Source: Rikenellaceae bacterium
Lineage (GTDB): Bacteria; Bacteroidota; Bacteroidia; Bacteroidales; Rikenellaceae
Direction of reading: 5' to 3'
Length of the DNA: 46,903 bases
NCBI GenBank assembly: GCA_015060015.1
Contig: SUZG01000013.1
Span: 1-46,903 of the forward strand
Part shown: positions 22,922 through 32,515 of the stretch, one piece after another
Layout: each line of letters starts with the position of its first letter
Numbering within the stretch: the stretch's first letter is position 1
Translations under genes and position numbers: made by a program
Notes under the pieces: model-generated
What the model was told of the DNA's origin: nothing
Databases searched by the model: none
The model's input: only the letters and a program-made list of their open reading frames with translations

Positions 22922-25900
22922 TTATTTATGACGTAACTCCTTGATATTGTAAAATATGGCATACACCACCGGCAGAACGAACATCGTAAGCACCGTAGCC
23001 ACAAACAGACCGCCCATAATCGTCGCCGCCATAGATGTAAACAGCGAATCGAAGAGCAGTGGTATAAGTGCCAGAATGGTGGTTATCGAGGCTAAAAGCA
23101 CAGGTTGCAACCTCTCCCTCGCCGCAACCATTACGGCATCGTAAGGCGAAATACCCAATTGACGCTTCTCGTTGATTGACGCGAGCAGAATGACGGCATT
23201 CTTCACATTCATACCCACCAGACCGAGCAGACCGAGCAACGAGAAGAAATCAAATTGATTGCCCGTAAGCAGCAAACCACCGACAACGCCAATAAAAATC
23301 AGCGGGACCATAAGCAGAACGACTATCGGGTCGCGATAGTTCCCGAACAGAAGGAGCAAAATCACAAAGATAAGCACCAGCGTCAGCGGCATATTGGCTG
23401 CCAATGCCTGATTTGACTCCTCCTGCGACTCTGCCTCGCCAAAGATTTTCAGACGATAGCCTTCGGGGATAGTAATCTCCTGCTGCACCCGACCAAGCAG
23501 ACGTTCCAGCAGACGCTGCGTATTCTCGCCATCGGCAGGGTCGCACTGTGCTTTCATAACCCGCTGACGATTATACTGTTCTATAACGCCCAAGCGATAG
23601 TCGAAATCGAAATAGCTGCTCGCCTGCTCGATTGAATAGACCCGTCCACGCTGCGAAAATATCGGCAGCGATTGCAGGTTTGAGAGGTTGAAATCTGCCA
23701 TTGCATCGTCCTTCAACATTATAGGCACAAGTTCGTCGCCCTGCCTGAAATCGGCCATATAATAGCCCTGCGTTGCAAGGTTTATCCATTGAGCCATACG
23801 GCTGCGGCTGACGCCTATGCGTTGTCCTTTGATTTGCGAATACACAGGCAGCCACGTCGGGATACGATTACCCCAGCTGTTGCGGATATTTGTCGCACCC
23901 TTTTCCTGCCACATTATCTGCTCCACACGCTGCGTCAATGCCAAAAGAGTATCAATGTTGCCACCTACAAAGCCTATCTCGATGGTGGCATCAGGTACGG
24001 GCGAGAGCTTAAACAGCGATGAACGAAACCACACATCGGGGCAGGAGTCGGCCACAAATCTGTCAAGACGCCTCTTGACCTTCGCCGAAGCCGATTTGCG
24101 ACTGACCTCGACGAGTATGTTGCCGTAATTGGGTCGTCCCGCAACGCTACTACTCGCCAGATAGTAACGCAGAGGTGTCGTTCCCGCCGTAGTGGATACT
24201 CGCACCACCTCCGGCTGACGATGCAGCCAGTCGGTCATAGCCGTAAGATTGGCATCCATAGCCGAGATATCGTACCCCTCGGGAAGAATCACATCGGCAC
24301 GGAAATAGGGTTTGGAGAGCTGCGGGAAGAAGTTTTGCGGCATAATACTCATCGCACACATTGAGGCAAAGAAGAGAGCAACAGCCCCCACCGCCACTAT
24401 CCAGCGATGCCGCAAAGCCCCTCGCAGAGCCTTGTCAAACCATTTGAAACGGAGATTCTCGCCCGCAGCACCTGCTGGTCGCAACATCCTGACACCAAGC
24501 ACAGGCACCTGCGTCATTGCAAGCACCCAGCTCAACATCAGCGACAGCGAGATGACGATAAACAGAGGTTTTACAATCTCGGCAACCGACGACGGAGCCA
24601 GATAGAGTGGCAGAAACGAGAATATGGCAATAAGCGTCGCACCAAGCAGACCCCACTTCGGGCCATCGGCACCCTGCACGATAGCCTCACGCATAGACAG
24701 CCCTCGCCCCACACCATTCAGGGCGTTATCCGTAACGACAATAGCGTTATCGACCAACATTCCCATAGCGATAATAAAGCCCGCAAGCGATGTGCGATTG
24801 ATACCCTCGCCTATCATATACATAGCGAGCATCGTGCCACCTATGGTAAATATCAGCGACGAGCCGATAAGCGTTCCGCTACGCAACCCCATAGCCAGCA
24901 TTATGACCGCTATGACGATAGCCACCGACTCCAACAGATTCAGCATAAACGAAAAGTTCGCTTCGCGGGCAATCCTGTCTTCGGGATAGAGCTCCACAAC
25001 ATCCAGTCCCAGCGGCATCTCGCGTGAAAAGCGTTGCAGCACCTGCCCCACCTCGCCACCTACGGCAACGACATCAGCCTCTGCCGCCGACGATACTCCT
25101 ATACCTATGGCCCGACGCCCATCGACCTTCATTATAGAGGTCGGCGGCGAGAGGTAGTCCTGCTCTATTCGGGCAATATCACCCAGACGGAACTGCTTGC
25201 CGTCGGAGGTCATAAGCAGTTGGTCGGCAATGTCATCTATCGAGGTATAGACGCTTGTTTCCAAGATTTTAACCACCATCTCGTCGGCCACCACCTCGCC
25301 ACTATTCACTACGGCATTCTGCTGATTCATAGCCGCAATAATCATCTCGGGCGTGATGGCGAAGTTGGCCAACACCGAACGCGTGAGATAGATATTTATG
25401 ACGGGCATCTGTTCGCCCAGCAATGCCACCTTCTCAACGCCCTCAATCGTGACAACCTCCCGCTTTATCTGTTGTGCCCAGTCCCGCAACTCACTCCACG
25501 AAAAGCCCTCATCGGCAACCAGACCATAATAGAGGCCATAGAGATCTCCGAAGTCATCATTGACGCGTATCTGCCCCACATCGGGTGGCAGCTGCGACGA
25601 GATATTCATCACCTTACGGCGTAGCTCGTCCCATAGTTGCGGTATCTCCTCGGCACGCGTACCGGGTTCCAACTCTACGACAATCTTCGACTCTCCATAG
25701 TATGATTCGGAGGTTATCTTCTTAATCTTTCGCATCGATTGCAGTTCGCGGGCCAAAGGCTCCGAAACCAACTCCTCAACCTCCAGCGGTGTTGCACCGG
25801 CATAGGAGCAGGTTACCACAGCACTCTTCAAGACGAAGGTAGAGTCCTCCTTTTTGCCCATCTTAAGGAAGGCCCACACGCCACCCACAACAAAAAGCAC

Positions 25901-25954
25901 AAGCACGAACCACACAACGCTGCTTTTACGCAAAGAATATTCAGCAATAGACAT
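22922..25954 (-). CDS. RND-family efflux pump, inner-membrane subunit
   Basis: A 1010-aa HAE-type RND transporter with twelve expected membrane helices and two large periplasmic loops. The start MSIAEYSLRKSSVVWFVLV is typical. The transmembrane-4 relay motif reads GMLVDNAIVVTDN, keeping one of the two acidic residues of the AcrB pair (Asp-Asp in AcrB). The second half has VGMNVKNAVILLASINE. This D-N variant seems common in this pump subgroup. Substrates may be drugs, bile acids or lipids; nothing in the sequence decides. It begins 4 bp after the adaptor gene. Confidence 0.92.
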   Translation of the reverse strand: MSIAEYSLRKSSVVWFVLVLFVVGGVWAFLKMGKKEDSTFVLKSAVVTCSYAGATPLEVEELVSEPLARELQSMRKIKKITSESYYGESKIVVELEPGTRAEEIPQLWDELRRKVMNISSQLPPDVGQIRVNDDFGDLYGLYYGLVADEGFSWSELRDWAQQIKREVVTIEGVEKVALLGEQMPVINIYLTRSVLANFAITPEMIIAAMNQQNAVVNSGEVVADEMVVKILETSVYTSIDDIADQLLMTSDGKQFRLGDIARIEQDYLSPPTSIMKVDGRRAIGIGVSSAAEADVVAVGGEVGQVLQRFSREMPLGLDVVELYPEDRIAREANFSFMLNLLESVAIVIAVIMLAMGLRSGTLIGSSLIFTIGGTMLAMYMIGEGINRTSLAGFIIAMGMLVDNAIVVTDNALNGVGRGLSMREAIVQGADGPKWGLLGATLIAIFSFLPLYLAPSSVAEIVKPLFIVISLSLMLSWVLAMTQVPVLGVRMLRPAGAAGENLRFKWFDKALRGALRHRWIVAVGAVALFFASMCAMSIMPQNFFPQLSKPYFRADVILPEGYDISAMDANLTAMTDWLHRQPEVVRVSTTAGTTPLRYYLASSSVAGRPNYGNILVEVSRKSASAKVKRRLDRFVADSCPDVWFRSSLFKLSPVPDATIEIGFVGGNIDTLLALTQRVEQIMWQEKGATNIRNSWGNRIPTWLPVYSQIKGQRIGVSRSRMAQWINLATQGYYMADFRQGDELVPIMLKDDAMADFNLSNLQSLPIFSQRGRVYSIEQASSYFDFDYRLGVIEQYNRQRVMKAQCDPADGENTQRLLERLLGRVQQEITIPEGYRLKIFGEAESQEESNQALAANMPLTLVLIFVILLLLFGNYRDPIVVLLMVPLIFIGVVGGLLLTGNQFDFFSLLGLLGLVGMNVKNAVILLASINEKRQLGISPYDAVMVAARERLQPVLLASITTILALIPLLFDSLFTSMAATIMGGLFVATVLTMFVLPVVYAIFYNIKELRHK

Positions 25955-25958
25955 AGGC

Positions 25959-26996
25959 TCAACTGTTTATAACTTTCACCTCAACGCCCTCTTGAAGTTT
26001 ATACACTCCCACTGTCACCACCTTCTCACCCTCACGCAGACCCGAAAGCACGACAACCATATCGCGACCGAAGATATCGCCCAGCACCACACGCCTCCGT
26101 TCCACGCGACTATCTGCACGCACCACCCATACGAAAGTGCCACCCGTCGCCGGAGCATATATCGCTGACAACGGAACAGACAGACGCTGCGGCCCATTCT
26201 CCTCGCTACGCATAGTAATCTGGCAGGTCATACCCGGAGATATGCCATAGAGTTCGCTATCGGCTTTCGATATCTTCAACGCAACGGGAAAACCCGAAGC
26301 ATCGGACGAGGTTTTGGCGTATTTATGCAGACGGGCATTGAAACGGCGATTGGGTACATTGTCAAACGTTACAGAGAATCGAGTTGTCGTATCGGCCAGC
26401 AGAGGAAGACTCTTTTCGGGCATCGTAAACTCTACTATCGTACTGCGAGGATTGACCAGACGGAGAATGGTCTCACCCGCCTGCACACGCTGATACACAT
26501 CGACATAGACCCTCTCAATCACGCCGTCAAACGGAGCTCGCAACTTGGTGTCCGACAACAAATCCTTGGAGTTCTCATAGGTCGATTTGGCCCTCACGAA
26601 GGAGGCCTCCGAAGCCTCAAACTCCTGTCGTGACACCGCCTCATGCTCCATCAGGCGTTTCATTCTCTCGTACTGCGAACGAGCCATCTCGTACTGCGAA
26701 CGGTCGGAGGCCACCTGTAACTCCACATCTCGCGGGTCAAGGCTGGCAAGCAGCGTTTCACGTCGCACGAAATCGCCCTTTGAGACATCGCACGCAGCTA
26801 TCTGCCCCGAAATCTTAAAAGCAAGATTAACGGCATCATCGGCCGTAGCCATACCGGCAAAATCACGATTTATATACTCGGTGGGCATCACCTCTACTGT
26901 CTTTACCGACTGTACGGCACTGCCTCCACCGCCCCTTGCTCCGCACGACAACATCATAAGCAAGGCAAAGGCCGCTATTGGAATAGATTTGCACAT
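25959..26996 (-). CDS. RND efflux periplasmic adaptor (AcrA/HlyD-like)
   Basis: A 345-aa membrane-fusion lipoprotein that bridges the pump and the TolC channel. Signal peptide MCKSIPIAAFALLMMLSC ends in a lipobox. A lipoyl-like half (ACDVSKGDFVRRETLLASLD) is followed by a helical hairpin (about 105-155), a second lipoyl half (KLRAPFDGVIERVYVDVYQRVQAGE), then the beta-barrel and membrane-proximal domains. The frame extends upstream only to a TTG inside a hairpin, so the ATG at 26996 is preferred. A terminator-like hairpin (27004-27037) lies just before it. Confidence 0.9.
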   Translation of the reverse strand: MCKSIPIAAFALLMMLSCGARGGGGSAVQSVKTVEVMPTEYINRDFAGMATADDAVNLAFKISGQIAACDVSKGDFVRRETLLASLDPRDVELQVASDRSQYEMARSQYERMKRLMEHEAVSRQEFEASEASFVRAKSTYENSKDLLSDTKLRAPFDGVIERVYVDVYQRVQAGETILRLVNPRSTIVEFTMPEKSLPLLADTTTRFSVTFDNVPNRRFNARLHKYAKTSSDASGFPVALKISKADSELYGISPGMTCQITMRSEENGPQRLSVPLSAIYAPATGGTFVWVVRADSRVERRRVVLGDIFGRDMVVVLSGLREGEKVVTVGVYKLQEGVEVKVINS

Positions 26997-27003
26997 AAGA
27001 AAA

Positions 27004-27037
27004 AAAATTGACTTTCGGATAACCAAAAGTCAATTTT
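27004..27037 (-). terminator. Terminator or attenuator before the RND operon
   Basis: Perfect 12-bp arms AAAATTGACTTT and AAAGTCAATTTT (27004-27015 and 27026-27037) around a 10-nt loop. On the minus strand the stem is followed by a T-run ending only a few bases before the adaptor ATG. It may end the upstream DUF4199-GT-DUF4293 unit, or act as an attenuator controlling the pump. Confidence 0.65.
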
Positions 27038-27116
27038 CATACCAAAAAGCGATGAGCAGCAGCGGAACTGCCCTATCGTAGTCCCAATGTCGCAAAAGGC
27101 GACAATAAGAGAAGGT

Positions 27117-27575
27117 TTATCGTATGCGGTCCAGCGAACGCACCAGCATCTCATCCTTGAATATTGCTCGTGCCGCCATATATACCAGAATAAGCGACAC
27201 CAACGGGAATACGATAGCTATGCGGAAGCTCTGTGCACTAAACTCCATACCAGAGAACATTCTGTTGCTCAAATAGTAGTAGATAGCCATAAAAGCTATT
27301 GAGCCGAGCAACATAACAATCTCTACAGCACACAGGCGAATCTGCAACAGACGCTTCTTATACATAAAGATTGTAATAAATGGGATGATTGCCGACAAAG
27401 CAACCACGATGCCCATATACATTGTCGAGAACGACTGCTCGGCACTTTTGAGCTCAAAAGCATACAATTCGAACTCCTCAACGCCTGCAAGGAACGAAGC
27501 GAGAGGTGTGAAGATAGCCGTAGTCATAAGGGCTGCGACGGCCAACAGATATAATGACTGAATACGCTGTATCAT
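27117..27575 (-). CDS. DUF4293 membrane protein
   Basis: A 152-aa protein with four predicted membrane helices, starting MIQRIQSLYLLAVAALM, the recognisable N-terminus of DUF4293, a Bacteroidetes family of unknown function. Its ATG overlaps the stop of the glycosyltransferase gene by 4 bp, indicating coupling. A small inverted repeat GTCGC-N5-GCGAC (around 27088-27102) lies after its stop. Confidence 0.8.
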   Translation of the reverse strand: MIQRIQSLYLLAVAALMTTAIFTPLASFLAGVEEFELYAFELKSAEQSFSTMYMGIVVALSAIIPFITIFMYKKRLLQIRLCAVEIVMLLGSIAFMAIYYYLSNRMFSGMEFSAQSFRIAIVFPLVSLILVYMAARAIFKDEMLVRSLDRIR

Positions 27576-28531
27576 AATTTTTTATCAATTTTGTAATTAT
27601 TGCGGTCGGCAGAACGACGGTTAATCAACTCGCCGATAAATCCCGCCAAGAATAGTTGAACACCAAGAATGATTGCCAGAATAGCTATAAAGAAGAGTGG
27701 CTGGTCGGTAACGGCACGCAGGTATGTTCCGTTGAGTTGCTTTACAATCTTTGCGATGATAATCCACAAAGCTGTTCCTCCACCGACTAAAAACATAATC
27801 GTTCCAAGACTACCGAAGAAATACATCGGAGAACGGCCGAAATGCGACATAAACGACACGGTGATAAGGTCGAGATAGCCCTTCACCATTCTCTCCATAC
27901 CGAACTTCGAAACGCCATACTTGCGTTCCTGATGCTGGACAACCTTCTCGCCGATACGCTTAAATCCGGCGTGCTTGGCGAGGATAGGGATATAGCGGTG
28001 CATCTCGCCATAGACCTCGATAGACTTAACAACCTTACGGCGATAGGCCTTCAAGCCGCAGTTGAAATCGTGCAACTTGATGCCCGACACTGCACGGGCT
28101 GTCCAGTTGAAGAACTTACTCGGCAGACGCTTCCCCGCAGGGTCGTAACGCTTCTTCTTCCAGCCCGACACCAAATCGTAGCCATCCTCCAAAATCATAC
28201 GACGCATCTCGGGAATCTCGTCAGGCGAATCCTGCAAGTCGGCATCCATAGTAAACACTACCTCGCCCTGTGCCGCTTCAAAGCCGCAGTAGAGGGCAGC
28301 CGACTTACCATAGTTGCGGGCAAAGCGGATACCACGCACCGAGGCGTTGGCTGCAGCCAAGCTCTCCACCACACTCCACGACCCATCCGACGAGCCGTCG
28401 TCAATCATAATCACCTCATACGAGAGGCTGTTGGCCGTAGCCACGCGGTCTATCCACGCAACCAATTCGCCCAGCGACTCCTCCTCGTTGTAGAGTGGTA
28501 CGACAACCGATATATCGAGTTTTTCTGCCAT
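27572..28531 (-). CDS. Family 2 glycosyltransferase, DPM1/GtrB-like
   Basis: A 319-aa membrane-bound GT2. The N-terminal GT-A domain has SVVVPLYNEEESL, the nucleotide-sugar motif MIDDGSSDGSW and TMDADLQDSP (the DxD-type metal site), then the DFNCGLKAYRR region. Two C-terminal helices (about 230-255 and 270-300) anchor it. Such enzymes load a sugar onto a polyprenyl phosphate lipid for later transfer outside the cytoplasm. The frame is open 5 codons upstream; MAEKLDISVV at 28531 is preferred. It lies between DUF4199 and DUF4293 genes. Confidence 0.9.
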   Translation of the reverse strand: MAEKLDISVVVPLYNEEESLGELVAWIDRVATANSLSYEVIMIDDGSSDGSWSVVESLAAANASVRGIRFARNYGKSAALYCGFEAAQGEVVFTMDADLQDSPDEIPEMRRMILEDGYDLVSGWKKKRYDPAGKRLPSKFFNWTARAVSGIKLHDFNCGLKAYRRKVVKSIEVYGEMHRYIPILAKHAGFKRIGEKVVQHQERKYGVSKFGMERMVKGYLDLITVSFMSHFGRSPMYFFGSLGTIMFLVGGGTALWIIIAKIVKQLNGTYLRAVTDQPLFFIAILAIILGVQLFLAGFIGELINRRSADRNNYKIDKKL

Positions 28532-28552
28532 CTGTACTCTCAACAAACAATA

Positions 28553-29089
28553 CTACTCCTCGTCGTCCTCCTCCGCGTCAAACAAATCGGGCTCACGCTT
28601 AACGCCGATAGCGATAAACAGACCATAGAAGCCGTGTCCCAGAACACTGCCGAAGATTTGAGTCAATAACACAGGCATAGGAGAGAACAGCATAGCATGA
28701 TACATCTCCATAATTGAGTCCATATCAGCACCCGATGTTCCCATCTGCGACATTGTTGCGAGCAACTGATCGTAGGTGGCCTCAAACTGCTCGGTAAAGA
28801 GCCAGTTAACGGCTACAATCTGATATGCACCAACGAGAATACCGGTAAAGATACCTGTTGCGAGCATAAAGCCCAACGCCTGACCATAAGAGAAGCCCTC
28901 CTGTGAGAACAACTGGGCACGGCGACGTGAATAGTAGAACAACAGATAGATTGTAATAACCATATTGGCAAGACCCAAAATGAACGACAGCTTGGGCATC
29001 AGCATCGACAATGCCGAAAGTGCAATATTTACCAAACCGATGACCGCACCACAACGTGACGCATCACTCCAAAAAGTAGATTGTTTCAT
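28553..29089 (-). CDS. DUF4199 membrane protein
   Basis: A 178-aa protein with four predicted helices and an acidic tail (DLFDAEEDDEE), matching DUF4199, often found beside this GT2/DUF4293 pair in Bacteroidetes. The start MKQSTFWSDASRCGAV at 29089 fits the family better than the frame's upstream extension, which runs into the promoter region. First gene of the three-gene unit. Confidence 0.8.
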   Translation of the reverse strand: MKQSTFWSDASRCGAVIGLVNIALSALSMLMPKLSFILGLANMVITIYLLFYYSRRRAQLFSQEGFSYGQALGFMLATGIFTGILVGAYQIVAVNWLFTEQFEATYDQLLATMSQMGTSGADMDSIMEMYHAMLFSPMPVLLTQIFGSVLGHGFYGLFIAIGVKREPDLFDAEEDDEE

Positions 29090-29130
29090 AATCGTATTGT
29101 TTTTAATTTTACTTACATCTTTCACAACTA

Positions 29131-29147
29131 TCTGCACTCGGTGCAGA
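29131..29147 (-). other. Leader hairpin of DUF4199 transcript
   Basis: CTGCAC-TCG-GTGCAG (29132-29146) is a perfect small hairpin in the presumed 5' leader, between the -7 box and the start codon. No T-run follows, so it is not a terminator; it may stabilise the message. Confidence 0.4.
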
Positions 29148-29159
29148 GATACTATCACG

Positions 29160-29200
29160 CAAAGATAGTGATAATTTATTAAAGACAGCGATAATTTATC
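29160..29200 (-). promoter_or_regulatory. Promoter with 20-bp tandem repeat
   Basis: The -7 box TATCTTTG (plus 29160-29167) lies at the end of two head-to-tail 20-bp repeats (29161-29180 and 29181-29200) differing at three positions, all T/C changes. The repeats occupy the whole -33 region, where no standard TTTG is seen, suggesting a regulator-dependent promoter. Confidence 0.5.
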
Positions 29201-29226
29201 ACAATACTCTATACCGAGAGGGAAAA

Positions 29227-29293
29227 TTATGCCACACTTGTAGTTTTTTCGAAAGGTTTGGGGACAAACACGAAGCGAGCCGGCATGGCATAA
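29227..29293 (-). terminator. Long-loop inverted repeat after unknown membrane gene
   Basis: Arms TTATGCCA (29227-29234) and TGGCATAA (29286-29293) enclose about 50 nt; on the minus strand TTTT follows. It ends the porin-to-membrane-protein cluster. From memory, the enclosed sequence resembles an intergenic element that recurs in related genomes. Confidence 0.4.
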
Positions 29294-29322
29294 AGCTCTC
29301 TATCTTGCTACGCACCCTCCGC

Positions 29323-30783
29323 CTACATCTCCTTGATAGACTCTATGCCGTTGCGTGAAATAGAGACGCGGAAACGCTTATAATCGGTACGGTCGTCATA
29401 TTGATACTGCATAACAATATTAAGGAAATAGACCTTTTTGCAATCTACCCTCTGCAACGAGTTGTCATCTTCGAGCTTATACAACGGCACATAAGGATTA
29501 TCCATCTTCTGGATATAGTTGCTGATATTCAGACGGATAATATCGTTAATACCGTCGGTGTGATAGACGTTGTTCGCCACCAATCTCTCACGGTCGATAT
29601 GCACCCACTTACGATACAACAGCACCTTATCGTCGTGTATTGAGCTCTCGGCAGGTGTAATAGGCCCCTTATGACGCAGTTGCATAACCTCGGCAGGGAT
29701 ATTCTCACGTTGAAGGAAATCGACGCCCTCCTTAATCCAGCCGATATTGTGCTCCTTGATGTTGATTTTAGCCTTGTTATCGAAGTATTTGCTACCCTTG
29801 CGGTGAGCAAAGTAGTAGCGAGCCAGCTCCTTTATGCGATCCTTACCCATATAGCTGATGACAAGCACGATAAAGAACGGCCATGTGAAATTGCCAAATC
29901 GCTGCTGGAAATAGAAGCTGACTATCGTGGCAAAAATCATCGACAGGCCCGCCGCTATACTATAATATATCTGCTCCACCATCACTCCGTCACGCTTCTT
30001 CGGCACACGCAGGTAGAGAGCACTCTCGACATACTTTTTCAGCACGCCGTGCGAATATATGAGGTTACGATTCTCCAACGCATCCTCCTCCGACACCGAC
30101 AGATAGCCCATCTTTACGCGATAGTGCTGCTCGTCACGCACCAAAGTTGCCAATGCCGCAATCTCCTTTTCGTAAAGGTCGCCGTGCTGCGAGAGGTGTC
30201 GCATCAGACGGAAGGTATATTGATTGAGCATATAGCTCATAAACTCATCACCAAAGCCGAAGCACTCCATTACAGGTCGGCTCACGGTCGGTGTGTTTAT
30301 CACATTTCGCAAAAGACGATATTCCGAGAGGATATGACGCAGATTTTTCACATACTCGCCGCACAGAAACCTGACATCCTCACGACGTTGCTCATCCGTA
30401 CATATATGCCCCACCTCCTCACGCATAGCACTCTTCACTATGGCCGAGAATATCTTTATCTGCGACTCATACTCTGCCACCGCCGTACGCGTAGGGTCAG
30501 AAGCAAGAGCCTCAAAAGCCCGCTTCAAATGTTGGAGGGGAATGGCATCGCCCGATGCTATATTACGCAACAGGAAGCGTGGCGTAATAAGACGGATGTT
30601 TGACTTTACATCGCGATAGAAATCCTCTTTGGAGTAGGTTGATGGCGATATATCGAGGCTTGACGGCACGAAAATCCACATATATACCGAGAAGTCGTTA
30701 TGACGGGTCTTGCGGCGGGTCACAAAACCCACCTTGAACTCGATAGAGAACTTGTCGTGTATTTTAGTCGTTATATCTATCAT
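29323..30783 (-). CDS. Two-TM protein of unknown function
   Basis: A 486-aa protein I do not recognise. Residues 1 to about 260 are mostly helical and charged, with no signal peptide. Two adjacent membrane helices lie near 277-297 and 302-320 (YYSIAAGLSMIFATIVSFYF; WPFFIVLVISYMG). A C-terminal soluble part (about 325-486) looks beta-rich and ends in VSISRNGIESIKEM. Both large parts would be cytoplasmic. It starts 26 bp after the DASS transporter gene and ends the cluster, so it may act with the transporter or the CYTH proteins (inference). Confidence 0.7.
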   Translation of the reverse strand: MIDITTKIHDKFSIEFKVGFVTRRKTRHNDFSVYMWIFVPSSLDISPSTYSKEDFYRDVKSNIRLITPRFLLRNIASGDAIPLQHLKRAFEALASDPTRTAVAEYESQIKIFSAIVKSAMREEVGHICTDEQRREDVRFLCGEYVKNLRHILSEYRLLRNVINTPTVSRPVMECFGFGDEFMSYMLNQYTFRLMRHLSQHGDLYEKEIAALATLVRDEQHYRVKMGYLSVSEEDALENRNLIYSHGVLKKYVESALYLRVPKKRDGVMVEQIYYSIAAGLSMIFATIVSFYFQQRFGNFTWPFFIVLVISYMGKDRIKELARYYFAHRKGSKYFDNKAKINIKEHNIGWIKEGVDFLQRENIPAEVMQLRHKGPITPAESSIHDDKVLLYRKWVHIDRERLVANNVYHTDGINDIIRLNISNYIQKMDNPYVPLYKLEDDNSLQRVDCKKVYFLNIVMQYQYDDRTDYKRFRVSISRNGIESIKEM

Positions 30784-30809
30784 AACCTCGATTTTCTTAT
30801 ATCTTAATA

Positions 30810-32486
30810 TTAAAAGAATAAGCCCTCGGTATAGCCCAGCCAGCGAAGTACGGTCTCGCCCCAGAGGATAATCATCACCCAGCCGATAAGCATCATCGTT
30901 ATACCATAGCGGAATGTATCACTCCAGCTGTAATGGTTGGTAGTATAGAGCAGAGCCGCAGGCTTTGAGTTAAACGGCAGTACATAGACGTGCTCGATAA
31001 GCAGTGCTACGGGAAATGCAAGGCTCATAATAGGATAACCGAACTTCTGTGCCACTCCGATAGCGATAGGGACAAAAATCAGGGCTCGCATAGTCTTCGA
31101 CTGGAAGAGCAGAGCCGAGAAGAGCATCATAGCCGTAAGCAGCAGATACAACACCCAGAAAGGAGTATTCTCGGTAACGCCAAGACTATTGAACATCACA
31201 TCGACCATACTCTTTGGCAGAGCCGTAGCATCCAATCCCGCACCAATGGCATAAGCACCGGCCGAGAAGAGCATAAGGTGCCAGGGGATATCCACATCGT
31301 TCCACTTAACAACACCCACACCCGGCAACAAAGCGATGACAGCACCAATGAACGCCACCGTAGTAGCATCTATGCCGTGAACCTTATCTGTTGCCCACAT
31401 AGCCAGCACGCCGACGAATATAGCGATAGACTTCCACTCCTCGACATTCATCTTGCCCATAGCATCAAGCTCCTCGCGAAGCTTCGCCAGACCGCCCTCG
31501 ATTTGGGGCTTACGCTGCTCTTTGGGGATAGGGAATATTACCTTCACGCCGACAAACCAGCCGATGAAGAGCAGAATGATTGCCAGCGGGAAGGCTGCCG
31601 CAAACCAGTCGCTGTAACTTATAGAGGTGATACCCATAGCACCACCGATAAGCGAAGCGGCCAGGAGGTTGGCACCCGAACCGGTCAGGAAACCGCTTGC
31701 ACCAATATTCACCTGGAAGAGGTTTTGCAGAACGATATTGCGACCGAAGTTGTTACGGTTGCCATTCGAAGCACCATAGACAGCCGCCACGACCATAAAG
31801 ATAGGCAACAGAATAGCCGCCTTGACGGTCGTAGCCGAGATAAATGCCGAAAGGACAACATTTATCACAAGGAAACTGAAAAATACGCCACTCGCCGAGT
31901 GTCCGAATTTCAGCACAAACCACAGTGCAAGGCGTTTTGCAGCTCGCGTCTTGACAAGCATCGAGGCAAGCACGAACGACAGGATATTGAGCCACATAAC
32001 GGGGTGACCCAACTGTGCAAAAGCCTCCTTCTGCGTGGTGACCTCCGTAAGCACAAGACCCAGGATAACGAGCAGAGCCGTCAAATAGTTAGGCACCGAC
32101 TCGGTAATCCACAGAATGATAGCGGCCAGGAAGATAGCCAGCATAGCATAGTTGGCACGCGTGAAGTCATCGAAGCCGTGCTCGTTGATAAACTTGACGG
32201 CCTTCTTCACATTCTGTGCCGGAGCCGGCTGCTCAACGGTTACAGTACCGTCGGCATTCTCGGTAACGATCTCTGTGGGTATAAAATCACTCTCCTTTAA
32301 GTTGTCGATAAAGGGAATATCCACAACCCAATAGACCAGCACAAAGGCCAAAATAGCCAGTGGTCCACCCAGACGTGCCATCCACCTCTCGAAAGCAGAT
32401 TTCTCCATCTTGGGGAGTTTCTCGATTTTATAGTTGTTCATATCCAGCGGATCGAACTGTGCCGCCTGCTTAATATCCTGCTCCAT
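30810..32486 (-). CDS. DASS/SLC13-family anion symporter
   Basis: A 558-aa transporter of the divalent anion:sodium symporter family, importing dicarboxylates, sulfate or phosphate with sodium. An approximately 40-residue cytoplasmic N-terminus precedes many membrane helices. SGANLLAASLIGG and LPFNSKPAALLYTT occupy the positions of the two SNT substrate motifs but differ from them, so the substrate may be unusual. A linker insert PTEIVTENADGTVTVEQPAP lies near residue 70. It is preceded by a hairpin (32516-32546) and follows CYTH genes. Confidence 0.82.
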   Translation of the reverse strand: MEQDIKQAAQFDPLDMNNYKIEKLPKMEKSAFERWMARLGGPLAILAFVLVYWVVDIPFIDNLKESDFIPTEIVTENADGTVTVEQPAPAQNVKKAVKFINEHGFDDFTRANYAMLAIFLAAIILWITESVPNYLTALLVILGLVLTEVTTQKEAFAQLGHPVMWLNILSFVLASMLVKTRAAKRLALWFVLKFGHSASGVFFSFLVINVVLSAFISATTVKAAILLPIFMVVAAVYGASNGNRNNFGRNIVLQNLFQVNIGASGFLTGSGANLLAASLIGGAMGITSISYSDWFAAAFPLAIILLFIGWFVGVKVIFPIPKEQRKPQIEGGLAKLREELDAMGKMNVEEWKSIAIFVGVLAMWATDKVHGIDATTVAFIGAVIALLPGVGVVKWNDVDIPWHLMLFSAGAYAIGAGLDATALPKSMVDVMFNSLGVTENTPFWVLYLLLTAMMLFSALLFQSKTMRALIFVPIAIGVAQKFGYPIMSLAFPVALLIEHVYVLPFNSKPAALLYTTNHYSWSDTFRYGITMMLIGWVMIILWGETVLRWLGYTEGLFF

Positions 32487-32515
32487 CGTCTATTATAAGT
32501 TAAATTTTATTTGAA

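Noticed and set aside
30990..32300. 436-codon open frame on the plus strand
   Set aside because: It lies antisense within the DASS transporter gene, is full of His/Arg/Gln without domain or signal, and mirrors that gene's codon pattern.
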